The notes below the pieces were generated by a model. That model was given only the letters and a program-made list of their open reading frames with translations. It did not search any database and was not told the origin of the DNA. 64,000 nucleotides of DNA from Steromphala cineraria (lineage: Eukaryota; Mollusca; Gastropoda; Trochida; Trochidae). The translations under genes and the position numbers were made by a program. The stretch spans positions 22,968,777-23,032,776 of the forward strand of contig OU744727.1 of NCBI GenBank assembly GCA_916613615.1, written 5' to 3'. The first letter of the stretch is position 1, and the number at the start of each line of letters is the position of its first letter. Of this stretch, positions 23,601-32,600 are shown piece after piece.

Positions 23601-26600
23601 TTTGTGAAAATTTTACAAATTTAGTGAACATTTAAAGCTTGAATATTAGCTGACTATATAGAAAGCAAGTTTGATGATCAGGATTATATATGATTGTTAA
23701 TAATTGGTAATATTGTTGATAATAATATGATAGGTTGATAATTCATCATGGGATCATATTGGTATCACTCACAAAAGGTCATTACCGTAGATAATGTTAC
23801 AATCATCATTGATTCATCATAAAATACAAACATTCTCACATCAAAACTATCACAATCTGGCAATTACAAACCACTTCAAATCAATATGCGCAATACTTTT
23901 TGGATACTTGAACAACCATGATAATCTTTTCTTGATAATCATCATTTTTATAAAATCTTGTTTATAGATGCTAAACTTAAAGAGAGTAACCCGATACCAA
24001 TTAAAGAAGTATTAGGAATTTAAGATAAAATGTTTGTATTGAGATTTACAAAGTTTCTTGATGTTACGTCTCTTATTGAAAGAAACATCTAGCTGACAAT
24101 GACCATAAAAACTTCATTTTAGTGGAATAGACATAAATTCCCTCCTATAATTCATGTTTTCATTTCTTTCTGCTTCTCAATGATATTAGTTGAAATATTG
24201 TTCAAAGTTGCTCCCTCAAAACGGACATCAATTTTGACGGAATGTCAGTAAAGAAATAAATTTGTTCTTGCAATTACTTAAAATTGATGTAAGTTTAGAA
24301 ATAAATTTGTTCTTGCATGAACTTTAGATGAACCAAACATGTTGTTTTACAAGTCAAGGATTAGAAGGTGTCCTTTTAGAAAGCAATGTTTTTAGAGAAT
24401 AAGAAAATGTGACTAAATAAGCTTGTTGGTTAAGTAAGGCCTAGAAAAAAAAGTGATTTGTTTCTGGTTTCCGCCCACGTCAGTTTCAAACGCCCGCATC
24501 AAGCCTTTTTTCAAGATGTTAACAAGGGGTAAAAATGGAAATGTAGTCTGTGGCCTGGGAAATCATTGAAACGTTAATTTTTAAAGGGGCAGTAGCACGT
24601 TTTTAGGGGAAATATAAGGTGATGTTAGAAAAATAAAAGTCAATGGTTCCATTTGAAAGACAATGTATTTAAACTAAATGGAGCAGTAATAATTCAAATA
24701 TATAACGTAAAGTTTAGCCATGCGATTCCTTTTTCTTACAGAAAATGAATTAAAGCTGTTCACATAAAATGGCCGCCAATGGATTTGATGTGAATCTTCA
24801 TACTTTGTCCTTTGACTATGGATGATTGGCTTGTGTAATAAGATTTTTAACGCTGTCAAAATAATACTTTTAGTATTAACTTACAATTATCAGTGAAAAT
24901 TTTAAAATATAAAATTATCAAAAAATGTGCTTCTGTCCCTTTAAAGTGTAACTCATCTCTGTCCGTGTAGGCCGTCAAAGACTCAGAGATAAAAAGATCT
25001 AAAGTTTGTTTGTTGAATTTTGTTTATAATCGATAATATAAAAAATATTGGAAATAAAAAATAATCCGCATCATCGCATCATTTTTGCCTGTATGCAAAG
25101 ACCAGAAACATTTTTTGGGGCCTAAAAGAGATTCTCTGATCTCAGTTTAGAGGGAGTGACTTGATTGTGGTTAATCCCTATGTTATGTTTTGTTTATGTT
25201 ATTGCTATTATTATCATGATTATACGCCCAAAGGACAACACCAGTACTCACATGCGACTCAGCATGTCTATATCTGAAATTGTTGACAGGTCAAAATAAA
25301 ATATTATGCTAAACGAATCTCAACATACATTCAGTGGCAAGCAATCCCTTTGACCTCCGTCATGCTGTTATTGGTTACATTATATATATATACGATTCCA
25401 TAAAACATGCACTTTAATGCATTATGAATTTGATACTTTGAATAGATACAGTGGTATGACTTAAGGATATGAACTTCAAAATAATGTAACATTATTCCTT
25501 ATAATAGAAATTGTTTGTACTCCTTTGAAAATTCATTACAACCATAAATGTAGTTAATCAAAAAGGTAAAAATGTTAGTAAGTCCCCATTACCTCTTTTT
25601 ACATGCAAGTCCAACCAAACTTAAGTTATATACGTTATTTATTTTACTAACATGCTTTTCCCATACTGAAACAAGACCTCTATTGTGAAATTTACATGCA
25701 TAACATGTGAATGCATTATGCTAATTATTGACAATCATGTCACTAGATATATAGAGGTTGTGTTCAAACAGTAGATGTATCCATAAAAGTAAAAGAAATG
25801 TTGAAAAAAAACCCTGAATAAAAAAAATCACCCCCCTTTCAATATAAGTCTTAAAAGAATAATATAATCATTTAGATTCAAAAAGTAAATTGTTCCAATT
25901 CATAAATCATTTCTTACCATGTTTTTGATATGGGTTAAAAAAAATACATAAAGAAGAAAAAGAATTCTGTATAATGCATCCGAAACCTTATTTCTAAAAT
26001 GTAAGACTTCACAATGATCTTGTCAAAAAAATAAATATGTAAAAGGTGATAACAAGTTCTATCCTGTGAATAACTTGCAACTGAAGATAAATGTCTGAGA
26101 GCAGCTAAATCAGTGATAGAAACATCCTGTGGTCGGGATAAACTGAATTTCCAAAATTACTTCTTTAAAAGTACAAATCAATTTGATGACATCCAACAGA
26201 ATAAACAGCTATAATGAAACTTTTAAGAGGCCAGTATAGTGTTCAAAATATCAGAATTTTAGAATTGTGCCAATTCTTTTTTGACAGACAATAATCTGTC
26301 TGAACAGGCACTAGGCCGCCTCCAAAAGGTAACTTGAGTCATTTAAGAATTGGACTATATTTCTCAAACTTGCAAAATCACCTGCTGTGAAGATCTTCAA
26401 AATTGAAGAAACAAATTATTTAAAGAGAAATATGTTTGTACGGCACAGGGAAAGGAACTTAGTCTCAAACAAGGAAACAAAGAATGCCTGTTTGATACTT
26501 TTTCGCAATGTTAACTGTAATTGCAACAAATCAGGATTTTCTATTTCTTACATTGGATAATGTGCAGAGGCTACCAAGCAAATGACTGGTATAACCTCTG

Positions 26601-29600
26601 TAGATATGTTCTTCATCAACAGATTTGTATAGGACTAGCAAAGTCAAATCATGTAAATAATTTTCTTATTAGAGATAAATGCCATTTAGCTGGTGAACAA
26701 ATGTAACAATGTTATATTTGGGATCACACTATCTTGAATAGTACAGATTCTTGTAGTTTTCTGGCGGAGTCCCATGCGGGATTCAAACCCACAACCTCAG
26801 AGTCCGGCAACAGCGCCAGCAATGATCATACCAACAGCATGGGACTCGGCCTGAAAAAGTACAAGACTGTACTATTCAAGATAGTGATATCCCAAATATA
26901 ACATTATTAAATTTTCTTATCAATTCTTCACAAAAATAATAAGAGTAGAACCGTAGGAGTTTCTATCACTGCAGTAGGTATGTATGTGGACTAGTGGTGA
27001 GTAGATGAGTTAGTGACGGGCGAGCCAGGTGAGTTGAGTTGAGTGGTAAGCTAACCTGGGCGTGTTTCCCATTGTCTGATAGGACATGGACGCTGGACTC
27101 TGCGACGGGAAGGACACCCCATCACCTAGGCTACAACACAGTAAGACAGTTAGTGTCATCATTCATACAGGTCTCGATAGATCGATTGGAGTTATTCATC
27201 TAAACAGTTCATCATATATGTATAACATAGATTTGAAACCTAGCCTGTCCTGAAAATTAATTGGTCAATTCATAAGGGATTTTAAAATTGAAAAGTTACC
27301 AGTCCTGACAAAAAAGTAACAAGTCCTGGCAAAAAGAAGCCAATCAAGGACTGGCGGACGGTCTATATTTTAAACACTGTCATATCACATTACCTAAAGA
27401 GAGAGTTTTGTTGAGAAATCATCTGGGATACATTTCAGTTGGAGCAATCATCAATCATAATTTCTAAATAGGTTATTTGAAAATGGTTTTTACTACATAT
27501 GTGGTTTGCCTTCACACAATTTCAACAACCTCAAGTGTACGAGGTTTCCACCAACCAGGCTACAACACAGGAGGAGCTTTCCAACAAACTCCTCTCTAAC
27601 TTTCATGAAAGAAACTTGACTGGATTTTAGGTACTCTATCTTATTCTAAGGATCCACAATACATGTTAGTATTATTTACTAAGTAAATATATAAGAATTT
27701 AAAAAAGATACAAGACAAAGGTTTTTTAACTAAATTTGAGTTTAGCCTTTTGCCACAGAGTATCTACTTTACAAGATATACCTGGAGTACATAGGTAGGG
27801 GCCAGAGCTTCTTCTGATCTCCGAAGACTTCCTGGAAGTTACCTCCCTTGCCTAGACTGAACCCGTCCTTGTCAGGACCACTCTGAAATACAGGTGCTCG
27901 GAAGGCCTCTGTCGGAAAAAAATTATTCAAATATTAAACCACATAATTATCTAAAACAATAACATATTTCAAAATCATCTTTTAGCAATCTATTAGGAAA
28001 TGTTAAATTCTTTCTTCTAATGCATAACAATCAAGGCTATATACAAGTAAGTATACAAGTACTGTATATATACATTCTGAACAGAATATGTCATTTTAAT
28101 TTCAAAATAATTTGAACTTTCTACTGTAAACTAAAAGTCATGGATTAAGATTGGTTTTAAATAACCTAGTTGAAGGTCAAATGGGTTAGAGACAAAAATG
28201 ACACAGTTGATGCAAAATGTAAAATAACAATCAATGTAAATGAAAATCAAATGAAAAAACAATATGAGAGTATATGACATACCTAATGTAGACCTGTTCT
28301 TGCAGGTAAGATAGAGATGATACCCAAACAAAGATATCAAGCTGATGCCAAACATAATAGAAACAAAAAATAAAAATAATATATGAAATTTTCCCATGTC
28401 GCCATTCTTAGATCCTCCCTGAAAAAGAAGAAGAAATTCTTTAAACTTTAGATTAACGCTAAAAAGAGGCTCATTTGTCACATCTTCCCATGTAATCAAG
28501 TTACGAGTGGATCATAAGTCTCAGCTGTTTTAATATTCCCTTCCAGTGATAATTTGAAACAGACATCATTCTAATCATTAGAGAATCATCACTGATTGCA
28601 TAGGATTTAGTGTTGTTAGCTCAGGATGCCTTCTACTTGTAACAGAGATTACTTGGGAAATATGAGGAGTAGAACCATCATCTTGAGCTAATAAGTTAAT
28701 ATAGGAATCACATATCTGAATCACTTAAAGCAATGAAATGATACCTCATATCATTCACAGAAAACATATTGTCATAAAACTGATTCAGATATATTACGAT
28801 AATCTTAAAGAAAATACAATAGATTTTATTCATAGGTGCTAAATGTCCATTATGAATATGGATTAAATACCAATTTTTAATTACAAAACAGACAATTCAT
28901 TATATTACAATTTCATGATATGCATATCTGATGACAGAGAAAGTAAGGAATGCACAAATTCGTTTGAATTAAAATATATACGTAGTAGTCTGATAGAATT
29001 GTATGATTTAATGAAAACAGCTTTGTAGTAGTCACATATGTGTAAGCGACTAAATTCTGCAATGAGATGAATAAAATGTTTGTGATAGGAGTACGAATGT
29101 TACTACAAGTATAGGTAAGTCTTGACAGATCAGAGTAATTTTCATAGATGCTATGTGGTACAAGCTATGATCTATCAATCTTAAAGTTATGCAATGAACA
29201 TTGGTGTTGTGAGAATATGTGTGAAAACTAATGCTGCATTTGAAGGAGGTGTATGCATTTAATGTTGAAGGAGGTACAAAGTTATGTCCAAAGTAACTTA
29301 CAAAGGCACCCTGTTGGTAAGACAAAAGAAAGATTTTGTGAATATTTTTTCAAATTAAAAAGGTCTAGCTTAAAGTTACTCTTCTATGACAAACATCCTC
29401 AACTTTTACTATGCATAATATATATTTGTTCTGATGATTTGGTTATATATTTGCTTTTTGCTTCTTTCTGGACATATTTTTTTTGCAATATCATACTTTT
29501 AAAATTCAAGCAACAAATCAGTAAATCATGTATTTATTGATGACAAGGTTTTCACAAAAATATTTTAATATCTTAATGTGAGAGAATTTGCTAATGTAGA

Positions 29601-32600
29601 CGAGTTTAAAACATAGAGGCAAATCCTTTTATCTATTGTGTTTCCAATACAAGCAAGGAAGAGTTTCCTGCCATAATGATTGTCAACAACTTCCCTCACA
29701 AGACTACATGTACAAATCTCAATCAAGGGCTAATTCAGCCTTGCTGCTGTTCGGCTCATATTGTCTCAGCTCTTCAGCATTCTCTGCTCTAACTTGACAG
29801 TCTAATCAAAATGGAAACTCGAGTTCTGATAATTGACTGACAGGGGGGGCTATCAATTACAAACAATCAATAGAAAGGCTCAAATAAGGAAGTGTTTATG
29901 ACTGTCACAACTTATACCAAGCAGAGATAGTTGCATTGTCTCAAGGAAATTTGGTTTATTATGTTATTGTGTTATTGTATTGGCTATTAAAATATAAAGA
30001 AATTTATTTAAATAAGTTATCACTTCAACTTACCTTCCAGAAGTCAATAAAGTATTTGAGTGAGGTGATGGCCACATAGAGGCAGTATATAAGAGCATAG
30101 CCCAAAAACAACACAAAGAACTTGTAGTTAGTGAAACCAACACAGTTGTTCACCCTGCAATAGAGATGATATAAGTGTTGATATTTTCACACTTTACAGG
30201 ACACATAAGGATGTATGTAAATTTGAAATACTGAATAACAATTTTTCTATTCTTTGACATAGTACTACAATATCAATCATGAAACATATTTTATTGACTT
30301 AAAGAAAAAAGATTCGGCCCAAGTTGTCAAAGTAAAAGAAGCCCTGTCCAAATATTTATAGAATTCAATGTACAAGCGACAGTCTGAAAGTTATAAGGCA
30401 TGTAAAATTGTAAAGGAGAAGTCATTATCCTAACTTTTTTCGTTCAATTTATTTTCAAATCATTTGAAAAATGACCGTCAGCAATATGCAGTTATTTCCA
30501 ATCAGATACTCAAAGAGACACAAAGTATGTTGATAGGATCACATATGTCAAATTTTGAAATCGATGTTATTACATCGGGAACCACTTCCTGTTACTGAAA
30601 ATAACAAGTTAAAGGTCAATCAGTACATAAGAGCGAAAACACGGCCATTCAAAGTCGGGATTTTGATCGAAAACCGGACAATGTGGCTCGAGTGGTGCGC
30701 GCAAATTCGCCAAACGTAATTTTGAAACCTTGTCATCAGCTGACAGGAAGATATATTCGATTCGATAGTGTTTATTAGGTATTGTAACTAATAGGTAGAT
30801 TAATTGGATGCATAATTTCGATTATTAAACGTATTTGAGATGTTTTCATGATTTTCCCATAAAATCAAGCATTTTAGAGATATTATGCATAAATGGATAT
30901 ATTTGCAAGTACAGTGATGAGATATGAACTTCAATCAGCATATTATATATCTTGTAGCTTATCAAAACCAAATAAAATTTTAAGAAAGATACTCTGTGTC
31001 ACTTTAAGGGAAATATATTTACATGTTGATAAATACCATTCAAAGCATTTATCTTCACATTGATGAAAATCATCAAAACTTTTCTTCTTACATGCATGAA
31101 AAAAATACCGTAAGTATTTGAGATACTTACCATGGACAATGATGGTCCATTTTAAGAACACACCTGAAATGAAAGATCATTCGGGTAAGAAAAAAATTAT
31201 TTTGATCAATAAGATTATGTATTCACTTTGATTTAAAATGTCCATTATTTCAAGTGAATCATTTACAGCAATTATTTCATGATCTTACAGAGGAATTAAT
31301 TATTAAAAAAAGAGTTTATAATATGAAAGGAAACACTATCATAAAACTTACGCTGAGCAAACAGAACAATGATGGCACCGATCTGGTTTAATGCATCTGC
31401 ACTTCTCACAGTACCTTGGGCCTAGAGACAACAAAATGTTCTTTGTATGCATGTACATAACTAATAACCAAGTCATCATTATAAAGATATGATTTATCAA
31501 CAAGTTTATTGAGAAAAGGTCCTAAACACCACAGACAGAACAAGATGAAAATTAGTATGAAACATATACAAAATTCCACAAGAGACTCTGAGACTGACAA
31601 AAAGTTTAATGAATTGTATCTCTTTCTTAAACTGAGGCAAGGCAGGGATTGGGAAAGACATCTTTAACAATTGGCAATTTTAAGACGTTGTAATAACTTT
31701 TTGAATTCCTATCAGCAATTGTCCATTCGTAATCTTCAAAACAGAAATGGGCCATTTGCATATTTATGAAAAAATGGCCCAATGCCCATGCCCTCCAGGG
31801 TTAAACATATTTTACTTCAAATGTTTCCTTACTACTTTGCTACTGAGTGGACAGTATTGGGGATTTACCACTCTCTTCTAAATCATATGACATGAGGCTG
31901 AGTTTGAGAATCCATGTAAGTGTACAACTTATTTTTCAAATAAACAAAATCAAGTCAACAAAAGAGTTCTACAGGAAAAAGTAATTTGTACAATAAATAG
32001 TGTGTTGCAACCCTAAATCTTAAGATGAGAGATCCAAAACATCAAATCCAGACAATGTTCTGTGAGAATATGTGCTATTTTTTTAAAAATTATCATTCAA
32101 ATAAAACTTGAGAGACAAAGAAACTCATTCAAAATATAAATTTGCAAACATGTTCTCCCACTCACATCCCGACATTGTTCTGTTCATGATAGGTAGATTG
32201 ACGGCAAACTGTTTGAGCATTTCCCTCTGTCTGTCTTCGCTCTGTTCCCTCTCTAGACGATCTGCCTCCTGGGGACTCAGGTAAAACTGAAAACACAAAT
32301 TATAATAATAATAATAACAATATTTTAAACAAGATGTGTTTGTGAAACACGAATGCCCCCGGATGCATCCTGCTCGCTGTGTCAAGGTCAAGGTCAAGGT
32401 CACAAGGTCAAATGTCATGGTGTCATCTGAATGGTCTCATCACAAGGGATCCATATGTCAAGTATCAAAGAGCTAGCTCTGACCAATCAAAAGTTATGAC
32501 CAAGGTTAAAGTTTTTGTGGACAAACAGACAGATGGACGGACGGACGGAAAAGGTCAAATATCATGGTGTCATCTGAAAGGTCTCATCACAAGGGATACA

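Noticed and set aside
28131..28499. 122-codon minus-strand open frame taken as a single protein
   Set aside because: Only 28283-28418 matches ZDHHC TM4; the rest is flanking intron kept open by chance, with clear AG and GT borders inside.
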